Notes under the pieces: model-generated
Seen by the model: the letters and a program-made list of their open reading frames with translations, nothing else
Told to the model about the DNA's origin: nothing
Database searches by the model: none
In this document: in pieces, positions 31,622 to 41,247 of the stretch
Layout of the letters: each line of letters starts with the position of its first letter
How positions within the stretch are numbered: the stretch's first letter is position 1
Origin: Pyropia yezoensis
Taxonomy: Eukaryota > Rhodophyta > Bangiophyceae > Bangiales > Bangiaceae
Assembly (NCBI GenBank): GCA_009829735.1
Contig: CM020618.1
Span: forward strand, 29,736,894-29,800,893
Direction: 5' to 3'
Length of the DNA stretch: 64,000 nucleotides
Position numbers and translations under genes: made by a program

Positions 31622-32660
31622 ACTTGGCAGGCCGCGGCCGGTCACTGTCGCCGACGCCACGGGGTGCGTTACCTCAAGTCTCGAAACGTAATAGCGCCGG
31701 GGGAGGTGGGAGCAGAGGCGATGGCGGGCGACGACGTCGACGACGGCGATGCCTCCGCCCCACCTCTGTCGGGGGGAGGCACGGCGTCGGTGTCTCTCCC
31801 CGCCGACCTTGACGTGGGTGCCCCTGTCTTGCTCCGCCGACCTTGACGTGGGTGCACCCTCTGCTGCCTCTTCACGCAGGGCCGCCGCCGCGGCGTCGCT
31901 CTCGGCCACCCCCGCCGGTTAGTTGAGGGCGACCGCGACGGCGGTGCAACCGACCAGCACCTGCTCGTGACAGTCTTGGAGCACCTCCGCACTGGCGTCC
32001 GACCGGCCGGCGGTGACCTCCCCCCTGGCCGCGGGCGGCACCCAGCTCCAGCACCGGCCCGCCAACGCGCACGCTGTGCTCGTCGGCAGCAAGGGCGGAG
32101 AGCAGGTCAGGGGTGCCCTCCCGGAGCTTGGCGCCACCATCGTGCACCCCGGGTCGCAGGTCTGCCGCCGCCGGTGCCGCTGCTGCTACGGCCAAGGCAG
32201 TGGCGTCGATGTTGTCGTCGCCACCCTTGCCATTCCAGGCGCCGCCGCCGCCGCCACTACCGGTTGTGCCAAGCATGATGGAGGGGGGCACGGAGCGGGT
32301 GGTGAGAAGCACAACCCCTACGGCAGGGGGCAAACGCTACCGCCGTGGTGGCAAGTGGGAGCCGGACTGCCGCAAGGTCAATCGGCAGGGTACAGGAGGA
32401 AGGATGGCGGGTGGGTGGCCCCGATAGGGGGGTGGGGCCGCCGCTGCCGCCGGAGGAGAGCGAGGAAGGGGACTAACACGGCTGCCGTCACGGCTGGTGG
32501 CCCAGCCTATCCGCCGCTGCTGCCGACACCGTCGACGGCGGGGCGGCACCGGGGGGGGCGGGAGCGCCGGTGGCCGCGTCGGCAAAGGGGAAAGAGTCAA
32601 AGCGGAAGGCCATGCCGACCGGGCACAGGTGGAAGCGTGGGTGGCTGCTGGGGGGGGAAG
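31622..32660 (-). pseudogene. METTL18: Truncated, decayed METTL18 copy
   Basis: Partial duplicate of the gene at 3316-4550. The N-terminal box (MetAlaPheArgPheAspSerPhe, ATG at 32613), ProProSerIleMetLeuGlyThr, AspLeuArgProGlyValHisAspGlyGly and GlnValLeuValGlyCysThrAla are recognisable. Frames shift between blocks, SAM motif I is damaged, and a TAA at 31919 replaces the Tyr of LeuAsnTyrPro. The C-terminal half is absent. Homology resumes at 31622-31670, matching the METTL18 3' flank at about 3000-3046, so the source was genomic DNA and an internal part was deleted afterwards. It is not a retrocopy. Confidence 0.85.
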
Positions 32661-32699
32661 GGCGGGGAGGGGGGCGGGGTGTGTAGGCCAAGAGAAACG

Positions 32700-32767
32700 G
32701 GTGGCTCAAATGTGGCTCAAATGAGCCCAATCGGCTCAAATGAGCCGGTCAGTACAGTACACACTAA
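32700..32767. repeat. Transposon-end-like block of GGCTCAAATGAGCC words
   Basis: Three GGCTCAAAT words in 45 bases followed by CAGTACAGTACACACTAA. Bases 32721-32767 match the right terminus at 27674-27720 at 39 of 47 positions by eye. It directly abuts the truncated METTL18 copy. No matching left end was found to its left. Confidence 0.6.
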
Positions 32768-33772
32768 ATTTAGACAGAGGTGGAAATTCGCGGCTGACAC
32801 TTGCGCTGCCGCCCGAAATGGGCTGCCTTTTCGGTTTAACGAAGGACCTGCTTGGACGGCTCCACCGGTGCGGCGGTGCACCGCCGTCCTGGCCCTCCCC
32901 GTGGCCCACACAGTTCTGCATTCTTACGCTCACCCGCCTCACTCTCCCTGCCAAGCACCACGCGCTCAACCTGCGGTACTGGTTGGTTCCTGTGCGGCTC
33001 CCGGCCGGGTGCGCGAGCGCGAGCCCGCGACGAGCCAGCTTTCTCTGGTTTGGTTGCCAACCACTGCCAATAGACTGACTGCTGCCCGGTGCACCCTGCG
33101 GCGCTCGTTGCTTTGTACTATCGCAGGCCGACCATCCTGGCGGGAAAGGTGCGTCAGCGCCTCCACGTACGATTGGCACCTCTTGCGGGCCGGGGGGGGG
33201 GGGGACACCGGCCGTGTGGTCGGCCGTGAGCTCTACCCGTCGGCCCCCTACGGTTAGAGACGGCGCAGACACACGGGGATGGTGGTGGGGCGCGGAGTGG
33301 GGTGCGGGGTGCGGCGATTGGATGGGGCCAGCGGCGAGAACGGCGACCGTGGCGGCGTCCCCGACGATCCCCGCCCCGCCCCCGCGCACTCCCCTCGACT
33401 CTCTGAGCAACCATGAACCCCCGTCGCCACGGGTCAGACCGGGGTGCTGCGGGGGGCACGTGGGCCTTCGGTGAGACGCGAACGGGCTGTCAGCGGGCGC
33501 TTCCGAGCGGGCTCCGCCGTCGCATGCGCGACGGGGCGCTTTAGCTGCAGGGCGTTAAGTGTACCCCCCTCGCCAGCGGCTCCTGGCTGCAAGAGACTCC
33601 GGACCACTACTCGGCCGGCGGCCTCGTGTGCCCTACAAAACGCAACCATCATCTGCATCACCCGGCCTTTCCTGCCCGCGTTTGTCCGTCTCCTATTCCC
33701 ACTCTGCTCTCTCCGCTCCCCGCTGCGTCCCTTTGAGGCGTTCCCACTGGCTTCGAGCTTGACGACCTCAAG
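32768..33772. other. Spacer and upstream region of the next gene
   Basis: No gene supported. Frames on both strands in 32770-33100 lack domain signatures. The last about 150 bases are pyrimidine-rich leader of the gene at 33773. Confidence 0.4.
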
Positions 33773-34861
33773 ATGGCCCCGCTTCCTCGTGCCTCTCGTG
33801 TCGCCCTCCTCGCCGCTGTCGCGGTCTTGATGGCTGTTTTGGCCGCTCCCGCCCCTTCCGCTGCCGCCTGGTGGTACCGCCCAGCCGGCCGCCCCCGCCC
33901 CGAGTGTGGCAGCTGCGGCACGAAGACCTGGCTGGGCCGGTGCGTGCCGTCACCCACCGCATGCGCGTCTACTAAGGGGGCGGTGTGCCAAGTGCGGTCG
34001 GCGGCCGCCGCTGACGTCATGGGGTGGTCACGGCCGCGGATGACCTATTCCTGCGTCTCCCCTCCGCGCGCCAACGAGACGGCGGCCGCCAAGGTAGCAC
34101 AGGGCTACCTGGCTACCATCCGTAGGGTGTATGAGCCGCTCCAGGTGGCTCCCGAGCAGGCGACGCGCCTGGTTATTACGGGCACCGCGCCCAACGGTAC
34201 CTTTGCTGCTGCCCCTGTTGGCCGCATCAGCCCGCTTGGCGTCTTTACCGACTTGGCGCAGACGCTCGAGTACTTTTACGGCATTCTCTCGTTTGCACGC
34301 CTGCAGCTGCTGGACTTTGAGGTGACGCAGTTTGTGGCGTCCCCGCCGTACGCGTTTGCCAAGGTCAACCTTCCCCTCTTGTCGTTGAACACCAACGCCT
34401 CCGCCACGGCCAGCCACATTGGCATGTGGCGGTTTGATGAAGCGGGTCGTATCACCGGCTATGACCTCTTCTATGCGGGCCTGACGCCGGCATTTGCCGC
34501 CATCGGCATCGACTACTCCTCCCCGACAGTCGTGCGGGAAGCCCTCATCCCGGTGCTGTGTGCCAACATCGATCAGCTGTGCACGGGCAACAACCGGGTG
34601 TATGATTCGGCAGAGGCATGTGTGCGCTTCCTCACCCCGCTCCCCGTTAGGCGGATTGAAGAAGGCAACGTCGCCGCGTGTCGTGCGTACCACGCGCCGC
34701 TAGCCCGCTTCCGGCCAGACGTGCATTGTGCTCATGTGGGCCCGACTGGGGGGGGCAAGTGCGTTGACAGGCCGTTTGAGTCCGTGTACGAGGTTGATAC
34801 CAACGTGTTGGGGCTCCCCTGGATTGGCCCAGAGATTCCAAGGGACCGAGACACGGCGTGA
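33773..34861 (+). CDS. Secreted NTF2/SnoaL-like cysteine-rich protein
   Basis: Single exon, 362 residues. A signal peptide covers about residues 1-31 (hydrophobic Leu/Ala/Val core ending AlaProSerAlaAlaAla). A Cys-rich segment (Cys-x2-Cys-x8-Cys-x6-Cys-x7-Cys) follows, then an NTF2-like alpha+beta region (about 95-250) with the long helix AlaLysValAlaGlnGlyTyrLeu, and a C-terminal block ending CysAlaHisValGlyProThrGlyGlyGlyLysCys. This C-terminal signature occurs in secreted SnoaL-like proteins of algae, fungi and oomycetes of unknown function. Disulphides from at least ten Cys suggest an extracellular fold. The start is the first Met of the signal peptide, preceded by a pyrimidine-rich leader. 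No catalytic site can be named. Confidence 0.8.
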   Translation: MAPLPRASRVALLAAVAVLMAVLAAPAPSAAAWWYRPAGRPRPECGSCGTKTWLGRCVPSPTACASTKGAVCQVRSAAAADVMGWSRPRMTYSCVSPPRANETAAAKVAQGYLATIRRVYEPLQVAPEQATRLVITGTAPNGTFAAAPVGRISPLGVFTDLAQTLEYFYGILSFARLQLLDFEVTQFVASPPYAFAKVNLPLLSLNTNASATASHIGMWRFDEAGRITGYDLFYAGLTPAFAAIGIDYSSPTVVREALIPVLCANIDQLCTGNNRVYDSAEACVRFLTPLPVRRIEEGNVAACRAYHAPLARFRPDVHCAHVGPTGGGKCVDRPFESVYEVDTNVLGLPWIGPEIPRDRDTA

Positions 34862-36002
34862 AGGGCTCGTGTCCTGCCTGTCCAGGGGGACGCTCCGTCT
34901 TTCTCTTTTTCTCGCAACCCAGTATTAGTTTTAGAAACAAACGACGAGATGTTTTCTTTCCGCTTCCGTTATTAGAGCGCTAACACATCCTGTCACGCAA
35001 AGTAACAAATTCTTTTTATAGCCTGGCCCCTCTCTTCGAGTCTTTGGCAGCCCACTACCAACAGATCGGTGCATACCCACGTGACGGGCGACACACCATC
35101 GTCTTCACCAGAGTGTGCACTTTACGTCCATGTGTGGTTTCTAAGAAAAACATTGAAAACTGGCCACGTGGTGGTCTCAAGAGTGCATCATCCAATGTAC
35201 CTGCTTGCTCGTCGCTTGCTCCATGTACCCTCCACCACCAGGCACCTACGAACGGAGCTACGCCCCAAGGTATCTCCCACAGACCACGTTGCGTCTACTG
35301 ATGCAAAAAACGCGATGAGTTTCTATGGTGTGCAGCCCAAGAGAGCGGTCTTTTTCACAAACTTGGTGCCAAAAACAGCAATTTCTGCCCCCCCCCCCCC
35401 ATAGACTGGAGAAGGACAGCCGCCATGCACTGGCATAGCCCATACTATAGCTGTGTGTCCCTGTGAACCTCAGGGAGCACGAAAGTTCCACTGCCGACAT
35501 CTCAACATGGACCCAGGGCTGGGTTTTTGCTCAGCGTCGGACCCTTGTCCTGAGGCCTGTCGCTACAAAGACATGGTGCACCCACACAGGGATGAGCGGC
35601 TATCTCTGTTCCATGGTCTTCAGCAAGGACCCTGTACGGATCCTGGCCAAAAGACGGGAGCTCAAAGCGTGTCTGGACCAATGTATTTAAACACTGTATG
35701 ATTTTGTCTGTGAGAGACTCGCCACCATTCCAAGCCCCCCGCTCCCGCTCCACTGCCCGCCGACCCCCTGACCACAGCCGCCCCTTCTCCCGCCCACCCG
35801 ACTCCTACCCCCACACACTCGCCGCCTCCCCCCCGCCTGCTGCGGCAGCGACACCAAAAGTGTGCAGATCATCGATGGTCCCAGTTGCACAGCGCACCGT
35901 TGCTAGCATCTGCCGAGTAAACGGCCCGTGCGTACCATCTCCAGCAACGAACCCCTCGTCAGCCACCACCACAGCCTTGGGGCTCGTTCTTTCCCGTCGA
36001 TT
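34862..36002. other. Intergenic region
   Basis: 3' flanks of the two neighbouring genes, with unassigned sequence between. A 13-C run lies near 35388. No gene supported. Confidence 0.45.
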
Positions 36003-37155
36003 CTAGGCGGCCATGCTGATGACCAGTCCAAAGGTGGACGCGTCGGCTGCTTGAACATCCACCGACCGAAACACCAGCTCGGCGGCAACGACCCCCATGT
36101 GTGACAGCACCAGGTGCTTGCCGGGTAACTGCCGTCGGAGGCTCCCGAGGGACAGCTGGGCCGTGCCCATCAGCCGATGGGGCTTCGTCTTCTCATGTGC
36201 CCACAGCTCAAAGCGGAGGGGCGTTTCGGTGAGGCGACCGCGCCCCCGATACGTGCGGAGGATGGCCGTGGAAGGCGCGGCCGCGGGGTCCAGGGCAGTG
36301 GGGTCCCCCTCCTGGAGCCGCCGCCGCAGCGAAAACTTGCGTGCAGAAGATGTCATGGCGGTACGGTGGATTGGGTGCCAAGAGTTGTCGCCTCGCCGCT
36401 GGGACACGACCACGTACGGCTTGCCACCCGCAAGGCGCGGCGCTAGGGGCTCCACATCAAAAGTCAGGTTGTGTGTGGTTGCGGTGGCGTTAAAGGTGTC
36501 TGCCATCAGCGTGACAGAGCCGTGGCTAGCGACGTTGGTTGCGCTCGGACCGTCGGCAGGGAGACGCAGCGGCAGAGTCAGCCCGTCGACGCCGCCGTCG
36601 AGAACGGCGCGGAGGGTCGAGGTGGCCTCCCCCAAGAGGTCGTGCTTGGCAAGTTGCTCCTTTTTGGAGTCGCGGTCGTAGATGGTGACGATGAGCGGCA
36701 AGTCGCAGAGGGTGTCGGCGCCCAGCGTGGTCCTCTTGACAAAGACGGGATCGAGATTGTCCCAGCACGTCTCCGTCTGGCAGAGGACCACGTCGGTCGG
36801 GGGGGGATGGGTGCCGGGAGTGGCCGGCGAACGGGTAGAGAGGACAACAAACGGGTCCGACAGGCTGCCACCGCGACGCACACACCAAGCAGATCAGACA
36901 CAGAACAGCTGGAGAACACAGCGGAATTTGCTCAGCCGTCGAGAGTCAGTGTCAGTCGCGCGCCCCACTGGTCAGCAACCGCAACGACACCCCCCATCCT
37001 TCACCCCGCTCACGCGGCGAACAAGGACCCCCAACAGCGTCTGACGGCAGTCCCCAACAGCTAGCTCACCTAAAGTAGTCCATATTGGTCAACCCCGATG
37101 CCTTGAGCGACACCTCCACGCAGCTGCCGACCACCTCGGCCGGCCGCCCCGCCAT
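36003..37155 (-). CDS. Copine-like protein with two C2 domains
   Basis: Exons 37155-37070 and 36864-36003 join by a GT-AG intron of 205 bp (phase agrees), giving 315 residues. The join restores GlyLeuThrAsnMetAspTyrPheSerLeuSerAspProPhe, the first strands and calcium-loop Asp of a C2 domain. It continues through ThrGluThrCysTrpAspAsnLeuAspProValPhe and ThrIleTyrAspArgAspSer (second Asp loop), the layout of copine C2A. A second C2-like unit (about 165-310) carries SerTrpHisProIleHisArgThr, as copine C2B does. Copines normally end in a von Willebrand A domain; none is present and the frame ends in TAG at 36003. Calcium-dependent membrane binding is the expected activity. The start at 37155 is the first Met before the C2; the frame is open further upstream. 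Confidence 0.75.
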
Positions 37156-38595
37156 GGCGCTGTGGGTGACGAGTTGCACCAATGCGCCCCCCGCAGTGCC
37201 CGCAGATGCTCCCCTCGTCGCCAGCATTGACCGACGCCACAGGTGAGTCAGGGTGATGGGTCCCTGTGAGCGGAGGCGGTCAACAGGCTGCGGCTGATGT
37301 CGCGCGCCCCACCCGTGGGCGCAGCGGCGCGCCAATTGGCCGCAAGGCTCTCCCCCGCGGGATAAGGCGCCCTGCGGCGCACTGGACAGGGGTGAGCACC
37401 GTGGCGCTGAGGCAGCCCCCCCATCCATCACCTCCTCTCCAGGAAGGGGAGATAACGCCTCCCCGGGGTGCGCTGTGCAACCCCCCTCTGCCATGACCGT
37501 TGGGCGGGGGCTGGGTTGCAGGTGCCTGCTGCTAGGGGTGACTCTCGGGCAGGTTCCAGCAGCACCCTCCCCCCCCGGCTCTGGGGCTGCGCTTTTAATT
37601 TCGTTGGAAGCTGGATGAGCGACGCGACCGATCCTGCGCGTGGCCAAGTCCATCCTGGTGCGCCGTGCTGTCGATATGTATGTACAGTACAATGAACCTC
37701 ACAGACGGACGGGGAGCGAGAAGTCTCTCGTCCACCAGTCATATGCTCTATTGTGGGTCAACGACGTTGGGACTCTGTCCTGGTTGATCATTGGTTGCCG
37801 GCCTTACCGTGCGTCGCAGACGAGGTGCCCTGTCGTACATGTTCCGCTTGCCAAGGCCAGCGCTGGGCAACGCTCAACGTGTAGATACCAGTACAGCGCT
37901 CACGCCTCCTCACAGAGCTGCATGTGCCTACAGACGCTGGTCTACGCGAGCAAGGGGTTCGCAGGTTTTGTACTCGGACACCAGCAGCTCATCACAGCGT
38001 CCGCGGAGACAACTTTGGAGACCAACGTCCACGCGCTCGGCCACCTTCGCAGGCGGCGGTCTGGTGAGCTGCCTGCTCAGCAACCGCAATACTGTCCAAT
38101 AGCCACCGCTGTTGTGCAGAGACAGAGTGCGGGCCAGGTCACGGCCGTAAGCGCAACGACAGGGGGTGGTGCTAAGCGAAGGGGCGGCCGGGCGGGGGTA
38201 CCCCTCGGCACTTTGGCAGACGGACGGGTCACCGCCTCGTGGGGACTTGAAGCGGGGCTTCCAAAGGGTGTTGTCGGGACGAAGTGCCCAACGCTGACAT
38301 GAACACCCCCCATATTAGCATTGACATTCCACATGAAGCCCTATCGCGCGATGCGCGCAGAGGCGGCGCCAAAGACCAAAAAAAAAAAAAAAAGAATATT
38401 AGGGACAGCCAGCAGGACCACAACCAATAAGTATAGAGAGGCAATAGGCACGCGCACCACAGGGCAATAAACAATTCAATGTACACAGACAAGACAAACA
38501 GCAAAAGAAAGCACGCAGATGGCAGAGCCACCACCATCCAGCATTAAAAAAAATAAGACCACGCAGACACCCGGCGCCCCCCAGCCCCCCCCATC
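37156..38595. other. Intergenic region
   Basis: A 220-residue frame at 37640-38302 (+) has no recognisable domain and I do not call it. Bases 38320-38560 are AT-rich with a 16-A run, fitting the 3' end of the zinc-finger gene. Confidence 0.45.
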
Positions 38596-40440
38596 TCAGC
38601 CCTCTGAGGAGGAGCCTTCACCTTCGTGCATGCGCGCGATGTGGCGGTTCAGGTGGTCGCGCCGCGTGAACTCTGCCCCACACGCCTTGCATGGGAACCG
38701 CGCGCCCGCCACGTGCACCGTTCGGATGTGACGAGCGAGGTGGTCGGAGGTGCCAAACGTGGCGTCACACCCGCCGCGGCCGCCCGCGGTCACGGCGCAG
38801 CGGTACGGGCGGAGGCCCCAGTGCACCGACTCGGTGTGCCGCTTGACCGAGCTGGGGTACAGGAACCGCTGCTCGCAGTAGGGACACGGGTGGTTGCGCA
38901 AGACGGGGTGCGCGCCGTGGGCGCCACCCGCGCCGCCACCGCCGCCGCCGCCGCCGCCGCTGCCGCCGCCACCTTCCACCTCGTATGCCGCATCCTCGTC
39001 GGTACTGGCGCCATCGTCCCCCTCGCTTTCGCCAGTCTCCCCGTCTGTCGCGCCAGATGCGCTCCCCGAAGACCCGTCGCCGGCGCGCCACGTGCGTCGC
39101 CGGCGGGCGTGTCTCCCCCCGCGGGCGGGCGACAGGCGTCGCCGTTGCCTTTGTCGCCGCTCTGGGCTTGACCGGGAGCTGCCGTCCGACTCGCCCGTCT
39201 CGTCTTCCCCCGACGTGGACGGGCTGGCCGGCTCAGCCGCCGCGCCGCCGCCGCCGCCACCGCGGCCGCCGCGGTAACGGCGGCCAGACGATGCTTGCCG
39301 CCTGAGGGTCATCCCCGAGGATGTGGAAGTGGTGGCGCCGCCGCGGTGTGCCGCCGCTGCCGCCGCTGAAGCTGCCGCCGCTACCGTGGCCGCCGCTCGC
39401 TTGCCAGACGGCTGCCCCTTGGACGAATTGGACGACACCGGTAGCGGGCGGCGGTGGTCGTCGCGCCCGCCGCTGCCAGCGCCCCCACTGCCGCCACTGC
39501 CGCCGCCACCGCCGCCAGAGTAACCCCCTTTTGACAGGCGAGCCGCGCTGCGGGGTGACACCCGGCGGCTCGGCGCCACCTCCCCCGTCGCGACGCGCAG
39601 GTCCCCCGCCCCCGCGCTGGCGCGGCGGTTCTGCCGAGCCACGACCGCGTGAGGGGGGGGGGGCGGCGGCGGCCGTTGCGGCGGCGAAGGCGACGACAGC
39701 CGCCCCCCCGCTGGGCGGCTGCGCTTGCCGCCGCCGCGCCGCCCAGTGGGGGCGTCCCTGTCACCGCCGCCGCGACCGCCACCCTCCTGCCCGTCACGAA
39801 GGCGGCCCCGGTCCCGGTCCCGGTCGCGGTCCCGGCCGCGGTCCCTGTTCCTATCCCGGTCACGGTCCCGCTCCCTGTTTCTGTCCCGCTCCCTATCCCG
39901 GTCGCGGTCGCGGTCGCGGTCACGGTCGCGGTCGCGGTCGCGGTCGCGGTCGCGGTCGCGGTCGCGGTCGCGGTCACGGTCGCGGTCGCGGTCGCGGTCA
40001 CGGTCGCCGCGCCTGCCGCCCGCGCCGCCAGCACCAGATGGCCGGCGTCCCCCCCCCGCCGCCGCGACCGCCGCCACCACCGACGAGAGCAGGCAGCTTG
40101 CCGCCGCGTCATCCCCCGACCGCACCTGCCAGTACTCGTCATTGCCGTCGCGGGAGGTGGGGGGAGGAGGGGGGGGTGGGGGCGGCGGTGGGGGAGGCAA
40201 CCGCCCCCCGCCGCCGCGCCGCTCCCCCCCCAACCGACCGCGGCCGCCGCCGCCGCTGCCGCCGCCACGGCCGCCGCCGCGCCCGCCGCCCCGGCCGCCA
40301 CCGCCGCCACCACCACCACCTCGGCCGCCAGTCGGCGCCCGCGACACACGTGTCCGCATGATGGAATGGGTGACGGGTGACCCGCCACGGTGGGGTGGCC
40401 GTCCCCCGCCCGAGCGGCGCCTGCTGCACTGCTGTGGTCC
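38596..40440 (-). CDS. C2H2 zinc-finger protein with Arg-Asp repeat
   Basis: Nuclear DNA- or RNA-binding protein, about 615 residues in this exon. The C terminus has three C2H2 fingers: CysProTyrCysGluGln...His-x4-His, a middle one with an enlarged Cys-Cys loop containing GlyGlyArgGlyGly, and CysLysAlaCysGlyAlaGluPhe...His-x4-His. The N-terminal half is disordered: an RGG-type Gly-Arg tract, a poly-Pro tract, and about 30 Arg-Asp dipeptides (DNA 39895-40005). Ser/Arg-rich acidic segments precede the fingers. RD and RGG tracts are common in RNA-processing factors; the fingers suggest a transcription factor. A pyrimidine tract ending CAG (40441) directly upstream looks like a splice acceptor, so a first exon may exist; otherwise translation could start at 40359. 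Stop TGA. Confidence 0.75.
   Translation of the reverse strand, partial: GPQQCSRRRSGGGRPPHRGGSPVTHSIMRTRVSRAPTGGRGGGGGGGGGRGGGRGGGRGGGSGGGGRGRLGGERRGGGGRLPPPPPPPPPPPPPTSRDGNDEYWQVRSGDDAAASCLLSSVVAAVAAAGGGRRPSGAGGAGGRRGDRDRDRDRDRDRDRDRDRDRDRDRDRDRDRDRDRDRDRERDRNRERDRDRDRNRDRGRDRDRDRDRGRLRDGQEGGGRGGGDRDAPTGRRGGGKRSRPAGGRLSSPSPPQRPPPPPPPHAVVARQNRRASAGAGDLRVATGEVAPSRRVSPRSAARLSKGGYSGGGGGGSGGSGGAGSGGRDDHRRPLPVSSNSSKGQPSGKRAAATVAAAASAAAAAAHRGGATTSTSSGMTLRRQASSGRRYRGGRGGGGGGAAAEPASPSTSGEDETGESDGSSRSSPERRQRQRRRLSPARGGRHARRRRTWRAGDGSSGSASGATDGETGESEGDDGASTDEDAAYEVEGGGGSGGGGGGGGGAGGAHGAHPVLRNHPCPYCEQRFLYPSSVKRHTESVHWGLRPYRCAVTAGGRGGCDATFGTSDHLARHIRTVHVAGARFPCKACGAEFTRRDHLNRHIARMHEGEGSSSEG
39895..40005. 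repeat. Hexamer microsatellite coding (Arg-Asp)n
   Basis: GGTCGC repeats with scattered A substitutions, on the minus strand reading Arg-Asp. Length is likely polymorphic but stays in frame because the unit is six bases. Confidence 0.9.
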
Positions 40441-40815
40441 CTGAGACAGGGCGCCAAAAAAAGAAAGAAGAATAGGGACCAAAGGGGACAGCGGCGGTAG
40501 GAGCGGCAGAGGCCGCGGTAGCAGTGGCGAGCAGACGGCCTCCACCGCACCACGCCCCGCCTGCGGCGCGTGCCTGCCCGTCGCGCCGTGTGGACACCAC
40601 GAATGACGTCGCCGCCCTCACCCGCACCCCCCCCCCCTCTCTCTCGCCGGCCCCCCACGCCTGACGTGCCAGGCGCCCCGCTGCGCGTCGAGGGGACTGG
40701 CGGCGGCGGCCCCCAGCAGCGCGGCAACACGGCGAATGACCGATCGGCGTGGCGAGGCGGCCACTGCCGGCGGGCAGCCTGTGCAGGCACTAGTGTGCTA
40801 CGGGGCGCAGGGGGC

Positions 40816-40850
<35 letters not shown>

Positions 40851-41247
40851 AGGTGCGGCCTATCGGCAGTCCCGGTGGGGAGGCGCGAGCGTGTCGCCAC
40901 GCGCGCAGTGGCTCAGGGGGCGGCGCCCTTGTGCTGGGTGGGTAATACAGTAATGGGCCAGCCAGGTCTAATTGTACGCTGACACCGCCGCGATGAAATG
41001 TTTTTCGCTCGCCGTCGTAAAGCATAGGATGCCCTGCGACTGCTCGCATACGCCAGCGTCATCATGACTCATGATGAGGAGAGAGACGTACTGTGTGTGC
41101 GTCCACCATGCCGGGGCACCCTGTTCCGTGACCGTCTTCACAGCCTGCTACTATAACAATTCCCTTGACCTTGTATTCCTCTTTATCGTTTCCAAAAATC
41201 GTCGACCTGGTCGGTGCTCGACCTCGGGGGGTTGGCCCCGACCGCCA
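40441..41247. other. Intergenic region with a 32-G run
   Basis: Upstream region of the zinc-finger gene and 3' side of ZPR1. An uninterrupted run of 32 G lies at 40818-40849. No gene supported. Confidence 0.5.

Noticed and set aside
37640-38302. Plus-strand frame of 220 codons
   Set aside because: No motif or compositional sign of coding; no nearby splice or promoter support.
39895-40005. Regular repeat taken as a possible CRISPR-like array
   Set aside because: It is a 6-bp microsatellite inside a coding exon, without spacers.
39321-40361. Plus-strand frames rich in Arg/Ser/Pro opposite the zinc-finger gene
   Set aside because: They resemble SR proteins only because the hexamer repeat reads Arg-Ser in that frame; the minus strand has three true C2H2 fingers.
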